A stretch of DNA of 64,000 bases from Laspinema olomoucense D3b (GCF_025370785.1 NZ_JAMXFA010000007.1:124001-188000), one strand, 5' to 3'; positions 9,901 through 18,084 are shown, numbered from the stretch's first letter. Notes: generated by a model not told the origin, from the sequence alone. Translations and numbers: made by a program.

Positions 9901-12129
9901 ATCGCTCAAAAAGAACAAGCCTCCATCGGCGTGGAAAATGCTCAAATTACTGCGATTAGTGCCTCCAGTGAAGCCCTCTATGTGGCCGATCGCGAATTTG
10001 ATGCCTTGGTCGAAAGTTTAAGAGCATGGCGAAAACTTTCAAGCGCTAAAAACCCGGACTCGGAAACTAAACTGCGGGTGGCAACCGCCTTACAACAAGC
10101 CGTCTATGGGGTCCGAGAACGCAACCGCCTGGAAGAACATGGTGCAGAAGTCTGGAGTGTCGCCTTTTCTCCTGATGGTCAGTTGTTGGCCTCCGGAAGC
10201 AATGACACTCAGGTGTTGCTGTGGAATCGCAACGGCAGTCTCCATAAAAAATTGGTGGATTATAGTCTGGATGCCACGGGGGTCAGTCATGCTTCCGAAG
10301 TAACGAGCGTCGCCTTCTCGAACGATGGTCATTTTATTGCTTCAACTTCTAAGGACCGCACCGTTAAACTCTGGAAGCGCGACGGCAGTCTGTATAAAAC
10401 TCTCAACGGCCATACCGATAGCATTTATAGCGCCAGTTTTTCCCCAGATAGCCAATTTTTAGCCACGGCAAGTCATGATCACACCGTCAAGCTCTGGCGG
10501 GTATCCGATGGCAGTTTGGTCAGAACCTTTAAAGGTCATACGGATTCCGTGAACTGGGTTATGTTCAGTCCCGATGGTCAAACCCTCGCCTCCGCTTCCG
10601 ATGATAAAACCGTTAAACTTTGGACCCGGGATGGTACAGTCCGGAAAACTTTAAGGGTCCATACGGATTGGGTGACGGCATTGGCGTTTAGTCCCGATGG
10701 TCGTTATCTGGTTTCATCCGGTGTGGACCATACCATTTCGGTGACGGACCTGGAGGAGGACAGGACCCAAACCTGGAAGGCTCATGATGATATTGTGTTT
10801 AGCCTAAGTTTTAGTCCCGATGGTCGCTGGTTTGCATCGGCGGGGGATGATAATGCGATTAAAATTTGGAAGTTAGATGGGACGCCGATTAAAACCCTGA
10901 AAGGTCATAGTGGTCGAGTGACGAGTGTGAATTTTAGTCCCGATGGTATGAGTTTAGCTTCTGCCAGTTGGGACAAAACGATTCGCCTTTGGACTCTGAA
11001 AGATACGTTCTTGAAAGTGTTAGCTGGAGAGGTGGGTCACAAGGGGAGAGTGTCGAGTATTAGTTTGTCTCCCACGGGAAAACAGTTGGCGTCGGCGAGT
11101 TGGGACAAAACCGTGAAAATTTGGAGTCTGGACCCGGGTCGCACGACGGAAGCGGTGACGACGTTACAGGGCCCGGATGGACATGGCGATCGCGTGTTTG
11201 GGGTGAGTTTTTCTCCCGATGGTCGGGCGATCGCCTCGGTCTCTCAAGATTGTACGGTCAAAATTTGGAATGCCACCAATGGCACCCTGCTCAAAACTTT
11301 AGTAGATCCCAAGTTAACCGGCGACCCGTCCAAACATTCCGATTGTCCCGTGGAAAGTAGTCACAGCGATCGCGCTTATTCCGTCAGTTTCTCCCCGGAT
11401 GGTCAATTAATTGCCTCGGGTTCTCGCGATAAAACTGTCAAAATTTGGCGGATCGATGGCACTTTATTGAAAGTTTTAGAGGGTCATACCGAACGGGTTA
11501 ATAGTGTGGCTTTTTCCCCCAATGGTCGTCTGATTGTCTCCGGTTCCGATGATAAAATGGTCAAACTCTGGAACAAGGAAGGTGAACTACTCCAAACCCT
11601 CTGGGGTCGCTATCCTCATCAGTCTTACGTTACCAGTGTGACCTTCTCTCCCGATGGTCAACGGATTGCCTCGGCTAGTTGGGATAATACGGTGAAAATT
11701 TGGAATCTGGATGGAACCCTCGAAAAAACCCTGTTGCAAGGGTATAGCGATAGTGTGGAAAGTGTTCGCTTCTCTCCTGATGGTCGCCTGCTGGTTTCGG
11801 CCAGTTGGGATGGCACGGTTAAGCTTTGGAGTCTCAAAGATGGCACGTTATTAAAAACTCTCCAAGGTCATACTTCCGGGGTTTTAGATGTGGAGTTTAG
11901 TCCCGATGGAGAAATTATTGCCTCGGCGGGAGATGATAATACGGTAATTTTGTGGAATTTGGATTTGGATGATTTAACTCGGCGCGCTTGCACTTGGCTG
12001 CATGACTATTTCCAGTATTCCCAAAATATCAGCGAGAGCGATCGGGCGCTTTGCGAGGAAGCAATTAAGGAACAACGATTCCCTAAATCTAGCGTTCTTT
12101 CTTTACAACGGTTGAGCCGTTCTCGATAA
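6946..12129 (+). CDS. TPR-STAND NTPase-WD40 giant protein
   Basis: The 1727-residue multidomain protein has these parts in order. Residues 1-165 are an alpha/beta domain that looks NTPase-like (FSLILVRCNY where a P-loop would be, then AVMIFGLDS and FPLIWWVTEEVL) but has no Walker A. A helical TPR-like region spans about 200-500. A STAND ATPase core follows, with Walker A YGDSGVGKSSL (about 578-588) and Walker B VIVFDQFEEFF (about 690). A likely transmembrane helix FLGFFVGLLAAASVFAIA lies at about 968-985. Fourteen WD40 repeats (about 1062-1672) make two seven-blade propellers, followed by a short C-terminal helix region. STAND/WD40 proteins act as ligand-triggered oligomerising switches; the trigger and output here are unknown. 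The transmembrane helix would separate the NTPase from the propellers unless it is buried. The 460-residue ATPase gene lies upstream. Confidence 0.9.
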   Translation: MTDLDPPIEFSLYNDRSLQKLVRAIALSEGNFSLILVRCNYVTLQRSMLQRLESLCQEISEEGRSVHSMVLPKTVSTLYSTVRDSLDQKQPLAVMIFGLDSTNGLEQLLVSANQVRDEFRNSFSFPLIWWVTEEVLASLIRFAPDFKSWAATSIKFEMETNSLLDLLHQEAGSLIPQLLQPGPKEGGYERFIPSPLESNRRKELESAVKDLHSRGVTLDGELCASVQFVLGRDEFCRDRLDLAEVHYHESLTWWQHIGPGSPLTDPEQQAPEICLQEVSSPDLERLGLLWFHLGLLYCRKAELYQAQSQQHLMEAESYLDRALNLFESGGRLDCVAQLSPLLGEVLARLQRWDRLQVQVEKTVDLHEKHPVQLARDYGFMAEVALARLEWEKSKEYAQKAIAALALAPVTQRQEQGLYLYLLARATVPELSLQEPKEANCKLKDSAPSWYQQSQAAIEILNLAQQVSKPERDPQLYISILKLLRSLYFEHQEYVEAFRLKQEQRSIETLYGFRAFVGAGLLQPQTKAHLQLLNQTDDRLNNPPHSEFLGLPQEIAAAGRRAHIECLLERMTRADKKLTILYGDSGVGKSSLVNAGFVPALVGRAIGDRLALPVVLRSYTDWVATLSKRLHETICQTLGIPLEPAMEWAELDGNLEPAKSLNPQNSADLGEPESALSMLRANVNRNLLTVIVFDQFEEFFFVHKTQESRQEFYRFLQICLDIPFVKVILSLRTDFLHYLLDCERLCYLDAINNDILSKEIRYQLSDFSAVQAVEVIQRLTERSQFYLETELIEALVRDLANETGQVRPIELQLVGAQLQDDEEKITTLEQYQKLGDRPKEILIARSLVQVIRDCGPDNEKPAWEVLYRLTNQNNTRPLRTQEELAASAQITPAQLDLILKILEGAGLVFIHREESGDRYQLVHDYLVHPVRQKYETDFGPEARLVKAEEAKKMTQVQLEKSNKTLKRQRGFLGFFVGLLAAASVFAIAQKEQASIGVENAQITAISASSEALYVADREFDALVESLRAWRKLSSAKNPDSETKLRVATALQQAVYGVRERNRLEEHGAEVWSVAFSPDGQLLASGSNDTQVLLWNRNGSLHKKLVDYSLDATGVSHASEVTSVAFSNDGHFIASTSKDRTVKLWKRDGSLYKTLNGHTDSIYSASFSPDSQFLATASHDHTVKLWRVSDGSLVRTFKGHTDSVNWVMFSPDGQTLASASDDKTVKLWTRDGTVRKTLRVHTDWVTALAFSPDGRYLVSSGVDHTISVTDLEEDRTQTWKAHDDIVFSLSFSPDGRWFASAGDDNAIKIWKLDGTPIKTLKGHSGRVTSVNFSPDGMSLASASWDKTIRLWTLKDTFLKVLAGEVGHKGRVSSISLSPTGKQLASASWDKTVKIWSLDPGRTTEAVTTLQGPDGHGDRVFGVSFSPDGRAIASVSQDCTVKIWNATNGTLLKTLVDPKLTGDPSKHSDCPVESSHSDRAYSVSFSPDGQLIASGSRDKTVKIWRIDGTLLKVLEGHTERVNSVAFSPNGRLIVSGSDDKMVKLWNKEGELLQTLWGRYPHQSYVTSVTFSPDGQRIASASWDNTVKIWNLDGTLEKTLLQGYSDSVESVRFSPDGRLLVSASWDGTVKLWSLKDGTLLKTLQGHTSGVLDVEFSPDGEIIASAGDDNTVILWNLDLDDLTRRACTWLHDYFQYSQNISESDRALCEEAIKEQRFPKSSVLSLQRLSRSR

Positions 12130-12235
12130 GGATGAGGGCTGAACCACGGATTGCACTGATTGTCACGGATGGGGGAGGATTATGATATGATTTTTTGAAG
12201 TAATCTGATGATTTATTTTCGTTCTCTCAAGGCTT

Positions 12236-12601
12236 ATGTCTGAATTACCTCCCCTCAACTCGGAGACGATTTGGGATATTCTCAATGACAAAATTGATGA
12301 TTTGACGGCTAATCGCTTGGTTTGGCATTCTTTAGGGTATCGCTATGAGGAAACGACCCAAATTTGGAATACTGATGGGGTTGAGCCTCTCTGGCGGGAA
12401 GAGTATCCCGAACCTCCTGATTTTATCGCCAGCCGACCGGCAACGGTGAAATTGACTCGTTCTATTCCTAAAGAAAACAAGCAACTGCTAAAGGAAAAGT
12501 TGGGATTTTCGGGTTACAAGGTGGGTGAGTTGGTTCCCCGTTTAACCCGTCGCGCTACGATGGCGAATTGGTTATTAAGTTATTTAGAATCTCAACCTTA
12601 G
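12236..12601 (+). CDS. DUF1823 family protein
   Basis: The 121-residue soluble protein belongs to a family found almost only in cyanobacteria and plastids. Recognisable parts are the start LPPLNSETIWDILNDKIDD, the centre LVWHSLGYRYEE, and the block ASRPATVKLTRSIPKENKQL followed by LLKEKLGFSGYKV. The family's function is not known. Length is typical. The ATG at 12236 immediately precedes the conserved N-terminus. It lies 106 bp after the giant WD40 gene on the same strand. Confidence 0.88.
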   Translation: MSELPPLNSETIWDILNDKIDDLTANRLVWHSLGYRYEETTQIWNTDGVEPLWREEYPEPPDFIASRPATVKLTRSIPKENKQLLKEKLGFSGYKVGELVPRLTRRATMANWLLSYLESQP

Positions 12602-12935
12602 ATTGGGGGGAATCCAGTCTTTCTTTGGCTATTTTAGTTAACCCGTTGATTCATCATTGATGATTAGTAACGGGCCATCCGTCCATTAAGCCAGCCGCAT
12701 TGAGATTGGATAAGTGTACTCTATAAGTTGCAAGTTGTCAACCTGTTAATTTTTAAAGGTAAACCGGGGCTAAATCTGCCGGAATTTTGATTGACGGCAT
12801 TGGGGGTATAGGGCTTAATATTAAGGGAAGGTCAAAACTGTAAACAAATATTAAGATTATGAATGGCTTGGGGGTGGAGCCTTCCGTCATGCCACCCTGG
12901 TTGGATGAATCGTGAAAACTCCTATAGAGACTGCA
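12602..12935. other. Intergenic region before the TPM gene
   Basis: No gene is seen. It should hold the promoter of the 12936 gene. No clear operator was recognised. Confidence 0.5.
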
Positions 12936-13742
12936 ATGCAATCAACATTTCCCAAAAAACTTCTAATATCCGTGGCGGCCTTTTTCCTGGTGGTATCAGC
13001 TTGGGCGATCGCCCCGATTTCTGCTCAAGCTTATGACAATCCAGAGTTACTGCCGGAGATCCAAACCCCGATTATTGACCTCGCCAACTCCCTGACGAGC
13101 GTCCAGGAAGAGAACTTAATCCAAGAGTTAGAGAATTTTGAAGCGGAAACCGGCTGGAAACTGAGGGTCCTGACCCAATACGATCGCACCCCAGGTCGTG
13201 CAGTTAAGGACTATTGGGACCTCAATGATAAGAGCGTCCTGCTGATTGCTGACCCTCGCGGAGGCAATCTCTTGGGATTCAATGTGGGGGATGAGCTATA
13301 CCCCTTACTGCCGAGAACCTTCTGGATCGAATTACAAACCCGCTTCGGCAATCAATTTTTTGTTCGGGAGAATGGAGAAGATCAAGCGATTCTGAGCGCA
13401 TTAAATAGTGTGGAAAATTGTCTGCGCCAGGGGGGATGCCTGGTGGTCCCCGGGTTGCCGAGGGAGCAATGGATCCTGACCCTGATTACTTCAACTTTGG
13501 GTGGCATCATCTTTGGATTTGCTGCACATCCCAGAAAAGATCGACAAGCGTTTTCCTGGCAATGGGCCTTAATGTTTTCACCTCTGTGGGGAATTTTATT
13601 TATTGCCTTTGGTCTGGGACCTGTGATTTCGCGAACCAGCGATTTTTTACCCTTACTGCGGAATATCCTGGGGTTTCTCCTGGGTGCGCTGGTTGCTTAT
13701 TTAACGCCGATTTTAAATGGGTCCTCAACTTCTGAAACCTAG
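12936..13742 (+). CDS. TPM-domain membrane protein (Psb32/TLP18.3-like)
   Basis: The product starts with a cleavable-looking signal peptide (KKLLISVAAFFLVVSAW, ending AQA before YDNPE). A TPM domain follows (IIDLANSLTSVQEENLIQEL; GWKLRVLTQYDRTPG; SVLLIADPRGGN), then three C-terminal hydrophobic segments. The family includes Psb32/TLP18.3, which supports photosystem II repair, so a thylakoid or periplasmic location is likely. I prefer ATG 12936 over the in-frame GTG at 12912 because it gives a normal short, basic signal-peptide n-region. The family call is good; the specific Psb32 role is inference. Confidence 0.8.
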   Translation: MQSTFPKKLLISVAAFFLVVSAWAIAPISAQAYDNPELLPEIQTPIIDLANSLTSVQEENLIQELENFEAETGWKLRVLTQYDRTPGRAVKDYWDLNDKSVLLIADPRGGNLLGFNVGDELYPLLPRTFWIELQTRFGNQFFVRENGEDQAILSALNSVENCLRQGGCLVVPGLPREQWILTLITSTLGGIIFGFAAHPRKDRQAFSWQWALMFSPLWGILFIAFGLGPVISRTSDFLPLLRNILGFLLGALVAYLTPILNGSSTSET

Positions 13743-13751
13743 GAATTCAGA

Positions 13752-13828
13752 GGACAAGAAACCGGGTTTCTGGCGCTTTTTGGTGCGAATTGCTACAGAT
13801 TTTCTCAAGAAACCCGGTTTGTCTTCCC
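13752..13828. repeat. Palindromic doublet element, copy 1
   Basis: Two copies of the palindrome AGAAACC(C/G)GGTTTCT in inverted orientation, about 45 bp apart. The outer flanks are GACAAG and TTTGTCTTCC, and AGATTTTCTCAAG lies next to the second palindrome. The reverse complement matches the element at 20089-20166 over its whole length. It starts about ten bases after the TPM stop codon and may act as a transcript-end structure as well as a repeat. Confidence 0.75.
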
Positions 13829-13878
13829 CATCCTGTATTCCCGGAAGAGAGTGGCATTGGGCTGATTTGTCGGTTAAT

Positions 13879-15390
13879 TTACTGCCATTGTCTGGGTTCT
13901 TCCCAACCGGGCTGATAGTGACGCAATAAGCTGGCATCAAGGGTGGGTCCCTCGGAGTCGATCGCGAAGGTAATGGTGGGGTCTGGATGACCTGTCAAAG
14001 TTCGTAAGAGGTCGCCCGTATCCACACTCCAGAGTTTAATCGTCTTTTCCAGACTGCCACTGGCGAGGGTTTTGCCATCGTGACTCAGGGTAACGCCGCG
14101 AACGATCCCGGAATGCGCGGCGATCGCCCGAATCAAACCACCGGATTCTAAATCCCAAATTTTAATCGTCCCATCCTGAGAACCACTGACTAATAATTGA
14201 CCATTAGGACTAATTGCCAGAGAAATCGCTACATCGGTATCAATATTAAACGATCGAATTAATGCCCCGGTTTGAAGATTCCAGAGATTGAGCTTTTTAT
14301 CAATGCCTCCGGTGGCGAGGATGGTCCCATCGGGACTGAGGGAAATCGGGCGAACCGTTCCAGAATGCCCACTGAGGGTCCGCATCCGTTGCCCTTGGAC
14401 GAGATCCCAAATCTCAATGGTGCCATCGTAGCCGCCACTGACTAAAATTTTGCTATCTTCACTAATGGCAATGGCACTGACTCCGCTGGTATGTCCGGCT
14501 AGGGTGCGAATAAAATCCCCGCGACCCCGTTGCCAAAGATTCAATTTTTTTTCCGTACTGCCACTGGCGAGAGATTGTCCCCCCTGACCCCCAGCGATGG
14601 GATAAAAGGACCAAGAATGTCCGCAGAGGGCTTGAGTAATTTCGCGATCGCGCAGTTTCCAGAGTTTAATCGTGCCATCGTAACTGCTACTGGCAACTAG
14701 ACCCCCATCGGCACTGATGGCTACGGGATAGACATAGTTCGAGGATCCCGTGAGGATGCGTAACCATTCTGTAGAAACGGGGATAGAACTTAGGGATTCC
14801 AGATAGAGATTCAGTCCGCCCATATAAAAGAGGTCATCGAGGCAGAGGCGGGCGCGACCCTCGCTCATGGCGATTAAATGGGTGGGTAAAAATCCCGCTA
14901 AAATCGGGTGATATTCTGACTGGGAGGGGTGAATCTGTTCGGGAATCAGGACAAAAATGATGGCAGATTGGTGCTTAATTTGGGAGAGGTCCAGATCCCA
15001 GACTAAGGGGGAAGTGGACTGACAAATAGCCTGAACGGAAAGGGCGATCGCCGGATTCGCTTTGAGGGTAAAATCTCCAGGGCTTTGGGATGGTGGTTGA
15101 TGATCGGAGCCAATTTGAGTGACCCGGTGATCTAAATAGGTGGCGACGGCTTCTACCCCAAGCTGATGGCGCAGGCGATCGCGAAACCGTTCCGAGATGA
15201 GGGGCTCGGATTGAGCGGCGGAAAGTCTCTGTTCACAGGCGGCGTGAATTGCCCGGAAGTGTTCACCGGCGATCGTCACCTGTTCGCCATGCAAACCCGG
15301 CGACTGGCAATGCAGCAGTTGGGTACTCTTGTGATTGAGCCGTTTAATAAAATCCGCTTGTTGAAATGTTAGGGGTGTCGTCCAGTCCAT
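13879..15390 (-). CDS. WD40 repeat protein with an uncharacterised N-terminal domain
   Basis: The 503-residue protein has no signal peptide. Residues 1-240 form a mixed helical domain (QADFIKRLNHKSTQLLH, AIHAACEQRL, VEAVATYLDHRV) that I cannot assign. Residues about 215-500 hold seven WD40-type repeats; the first is VYPVAISADGGLVASSSYDG and the last (HPDPTITFAIDSEG) is degenerate, giving a single propeller. The second blade is also atypical (YPIAGGQGGQSLASG). It is one of three WD40 genes within 15 kb. It is probably a cytosolic scaffold; the partner is unknown. Confidence 0.85.
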   Translation of the reverse strand: MDWTTPLTFQQADFIKRLNHKSTQLLHCQSPGLHGEQVTIAGEHFRAIHAACEQRLSAAQSEPLISERFRDRLRHQLGVEAVATYLDHRVTQIGSDHQPPSQSPGDFTLKANPAIALSVQAICQSTSPLVWDLDLSQIKHQSAIIFVLIPEQIHPSQSEYHPILAGFLPTHLIAMSEGRARLCLDDLFYMGGLNLYLESLSSIPVSTEWLRILTGSSNYVYPVAISADGGLVASSSYDGTIKLWKLRDREITQALCGHSWSFYPIAGGQGGQSLASGSTEKKLNLWQRGRGDFIRTLAGHTSGVSAIAISEDSKILVSGGYDGTIEIWDLVQGQRMRTLSGHSGTVRPISLSPDGTILATGGIDKKLNLWNLQTGALIRSFNIDTDVAISLAISPNGQLLVSGSQDGTIKIWDLESGGLIRAIAAHSGIVRGVTLSHDGKTLASGSLEKTIKLWSVDTGDLLRTLTGHPDPTITFAIDSEGPTLDASLLRHYQPGWEEPRQWQ

Positions 15391-15573
15391 TGGTTGCTTT
15401 TATCGTTCTTCCCAAAATTGTACATAGATTTTCTGAGTGGACCTTTGGCAATTGCCCTGATCGGCGATCGCCTCGGAAACAAAGCACCCTAAAAATATGA
15501 ACCCACAATCACCCACTGTCGATCGGTAACTGATAACTTTCTGGCTTAAATCCAATCTAAACTATAAAATCTG

Positions 15574-15642
15574 TGCCAAAAAACCCGGTTTCTGGCTTCA
15601 ATCTTGGATTTTAACCGAGATGAGTGTCAAGAAACCCAATTT
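15574..15642. repeat. Palindromic doublet element, copy 2 (degraded)
   Basis: One good half (AAAAACCCGGTTTCTGG) and one decayed half (CAAGAAACCCAATTTC) have the same spacing and orientation as copies at 13752 and 20089. Confidence 0.55.
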
Positions 15643-15802
15643 CGTGAAACGCTGTTTCCTAAAACCAAACGCCGCTGAATTTCTAGAGGCGGGGTCAGGG
15701 GAGACACAATTAAGGTCACTGTAAAATTAATCATCATGCCAACGGTCCCGATACCTTCAGCGGAAATGCGAACTCACCAGGTCCATCCCCTAAGCTAACT
15801 GG

Positions 15803-15867
15803 ATCCGTCATACCCGAGGACGGAGCTCAGTCCCGCCATTGAGATCCAGTGGGTAGCCGTGACGGAT
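15803..15867. ncRNA. Structured element: 65 nt nested stem-loop
   Basis: ATCCGTCA (15803-15810) pairs with TGACGGAT (15860-15867). TACCC (15811-15815) pairs with GGGTA (15851-15855). GGA-CTCA (15822-15829) pairs with TGAG-TCC (15840-15847), closing on a ~10 nt loop. It lies just 3' of the minus-strand 35-codon ORF, so it could be that transcript's 3' structure, an independent small RNA, or a palindromic DNA element. No U-run follows on either strand, so it is not a standard terminator. Confidence 0.4.
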
Positions 15868-15931
15868 ATGAGCTGTACAGGATAAAGGAGAGAATGACCC
15901 GTATGGTTGTCCATGCTTCTAGCGACATCAG

Positions 15932-16039
15932 TTAGTCTCTTTGATTGCTGTTGTGGTATTGGCGATCAAGTTTAGCCAGTGGAATGGCATAGATAAAAAT
16001 AAAACCCACGAAGATTAAGATGGATCCTGGCTCGGCCAT
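15932..16039 (-). CDS. Small single-span membrane protein, 35 residues
   Basis: ATG at 16037-16039 opens a 36-codon frame ending in TAA at 15932. The product begins MAEPGSILIFVGFIFIYAIP and ends LAKLDRQYHNSNQRD. It has one hydrophobic span (about residues 7-21) followed by a polar, basic tail, like many small subunits of photosynthetic or NDH complexes. I do not recognise the family. A GGAGG lies about 14 bases upstream, somewhat far but strong. Codon use looks normal. No other evidence for expression is visible. Confidence 0.5.
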   Translation of the reverse strand: MAEPGSILIFVGFIFIYAIPLAKLDRQYHNSNQRD

Positions 16040-16641
16040 AAGCCGAAGGGTAAACCTCCAATCCGAATCAAGTTGAGGGGTTGACTGAATAAAAGGCTGT
16101 ACCGAATTGAGGCTACTGCCTAAACAATGACCAGGTTGCTGATTAAAGTTGCTGATTTTGTATTAAGGGGAGTTTTGCCAAAGAAGTTTACGGTGGATAC
16201 AGGAGGATGCTTTGGCTAGGGGAGATGGAGAGATATTTTTCCTGGGGAAAATATCCACAGGGTTTTGCGATCGCCAGGTGAGTAAAAGTGTGAGATATTA
16301 TGGCTACAGATACGGATACAGTTTTTTGGTGGGGATCGCTGATCCAGAGTGAGGGAAAATCCTGGCGATCTCCTTCGTCTGAATCATTTTCGGCTGGGGC
16401 GTTACAAGGGCTGATTCTTGATCCCCCGGCTTAAATAACGATCGTAATTTCTTTTTTAGGGTTCTACATCCGGCAGTGGGTTGGCAACTTTTCTGCTCCT
16501 GTTCTCGTCTGGTGAGATTCACCCTAAGAGAGAATTTTTATCGGCTTTTTGTGGGTGAGTCCCGTGCATCTGTGCCGCGTGAGGTAGAGTGGGAGGAGTC
16601 GGTGGTTAATCCGCTATTCCTATCAGGGGAGATTGTCTTAT

Positions 16642-16657
16642 TGTGATTTGTATCACA
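16642..16657. promoter_or_regulatory. Exact CRP-type dyad TGTGA-N6-TCACA
   Basis: TGTGATTTGTATCACA matches the cAMP-receptor-protein consensus perfectly. Cyanobacterial SyCRP1 binds the same dyad. It lies 170 bp before a short ORF with a strong ribosome site and about 580 bp before the SDR gene at 17236. The regulated transcript is not certain. Confidence 0.55.
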
Positions 16658-16827
16658 CCTATGCTCAGAACTCAAACGCTATAACCCTTAGAGGACAGTC
16701 ATTTAAAAATTTATTACGGAAGCCGTCCAAAAGTTTATGAAGAAATATTGCAGTTGCTTGATTTAACTGTTAAAGTATGCTCAAGGGCGACTTAAGTCCA
16801 TACTCGTATCTAGGAGGCCAGCCCACC

Positions 16828-16863
16828 ATGTACAAGAACCCAGTGGATACAGTTCGGGACTAA
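16828..16863 (+). CDS. Possible 11-residue peptide ORF with a strong ribosome site
   Basis: AGGAGG (16812-16817) precedes an ATG (16828) by ten bases, and the frame encodes MYKNPVDTVRD before TAA. It is downstream of the CRP-type dyad. It could be a leader peptide of a long transcript. It may be chance; only the ribosome site supports it. Confidence 0.3.
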   Translation: MYKNPVDTVRD

Positions 16864-17235
16864 GAATAGGACCGAGGGGGAAATGGAAGCGTGCTACCGC
16901 GTAACATTCAACATCAAAATGCGCGAGGGCAGATTGTCAATTTCAATAATACTTGTGGATTGGGTTTCCTCAGAAGAATTGGCATCTGCGGCGTTGCATC
17001 CATCATCCTGATTAGGCTTTGGAGTATTTTCAACGGGCATTTTGTTGAAGGGGTCAGCAATTGTATAATGTACCAATTCTGAACCCCATTCATCAAAGTC
17101 TCTGCTGCTACTGATTGCATTTAACTTATCTTTCTAATCGCCCACAGGGGTGACTCTGTGAAGTGCCAAAAAATATCAACAGACTTGGCATGGAAGGAGT
17201 GGAGGGATAAGACCTCAAATATGGAGGCTTCATTT

Positions 17236-18084
17236 ATGAACATTCAAGACAAGACGGCACTCATTACTGGCGCGTCCCGGGGAATTGGGCGGGCGATCGC
17301 CCTGGAGTTGGCACATCAAGGCATGAAACGGATCATTATCGTGGCCCGCGATCGCGACAAATTAGCGGAAGTGGAAGCCGAGATTGCTGCGGTGGGGGTA
17401 GAGGTGGTGAGTCTACCTTTAGATCTCACGCGACCTGTGGAAGTGGACATTGCGATCGCCAAAGCGTGGAAGCATCATGGGCCCATTCACCTCTTGGTCA
17501 ATTGTGCGGGCGTCGCACATCAAACCCCATTTTTGCAGTCGAAATTTCCGAAAATTCAGGAAGAACTTTCCCTGAACATTATGGGAATGTACGAGATCAC
17601 TCGTATGGTTGCCAAGCGCATGGCGGCAAGGCAGGAAGGCACAATTGTCAACGTTTCCAGCTTAATGGGGAAAGTAGCTGCACCCACTATGTCTACCTAT
17701 TCTGCAACTAAGTTTGCTATCCTCGGCTTCACCCAAGCCTTGCGGGGGGAACTGGCGGAACATAATATCAAAGTAGTCGCACTTCTGCCCACTTTGACCG
17801 ATACCGACATGGCGAAAAACTTACAATTGTTTCGCTGGGTTGTGCCGATGACACCGCAGCAGGTGGCAAAGGCATTGGTATCAGGACTCAACAAAGACTC
17901 TTCAGAGATCTTAGTGGGATGGCAAAGTCATTTAGCTGTTTTGTGCCAACGAATTGCGCCGTGGCTATTGGATAAAATGCTCTTGATGGCTTCTCCTTTA
18001 TCTGGGGAGCTAGTGAAGCGCAATTATCGCCGAAATCAAGCCAGCGATCGCCTACTCACGGAGGCTGCTGCCGCATCCCGTTAG
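17236..18084 (+). CDS. Short-chain dehydrogenase/reductase
   Basis: NAD(P)-dependent oxidoreductase with the classical SDR fold. The ATG at 17236 gives 282 residues that start directly at MNIQDKTALITGASRGIGRA. The cofactor motif is TGASRGIG, followed by the NCAG motif and the catalytic Ser (VSSLMGK) and Tyr/Lys (YSATK). In-frame starts at 17158 and 17221 would add a tail unlike the family. The C-terminal ~60 residues (PWLLDKMLLMASPLSGELVKRN) resemble the membrane-associated tail seen in some long-chain SDRs. Substrate is unknown. A strong terminator follows at 18116. Confidence 0.9.
   Translation: MNIQDKTALITGASRGIGRAIALELAHQGMKRIIIVARDRDKLAEVEAEIAAVGVEVVSLPLDLTRPVEVDIAIAKAWKHHGPIHLLVNCAGVAHQTPFLQSKFPKIQEELSLNIMGMYEITRMVAKRMAARQEGTIVNVSSLMGKVAAPTMSTYSATKFAILGFTQALRGELAEHNIKVVALLPTLTDTDMAKNLQLFRWVVPMTPQQVAKALVSGLNKDSSEILVGWQSHLAVLCQRIAPWLLDKMLLMASPLSGELVKRNYRRNQASDRLLTEAAAASR

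Larger units (their letters stand above)
15391..17235. other. 1.8 kb gene-poor region with small features
   Basis: No standard-size gene is seen. Within it are a palindromic doublet (15574-15642), a strong nested stem-loop (15803-15867), a probable 35-codon membrane-peptide gene on the minus strand (15932-16039), an exact CRP-type dyad (16642-16657), a short ORF with a strong ribosome site (16828-16863), and a D/E/S/T-rich open frame on the minus strand (16894-17133). Confidence 0.6.
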
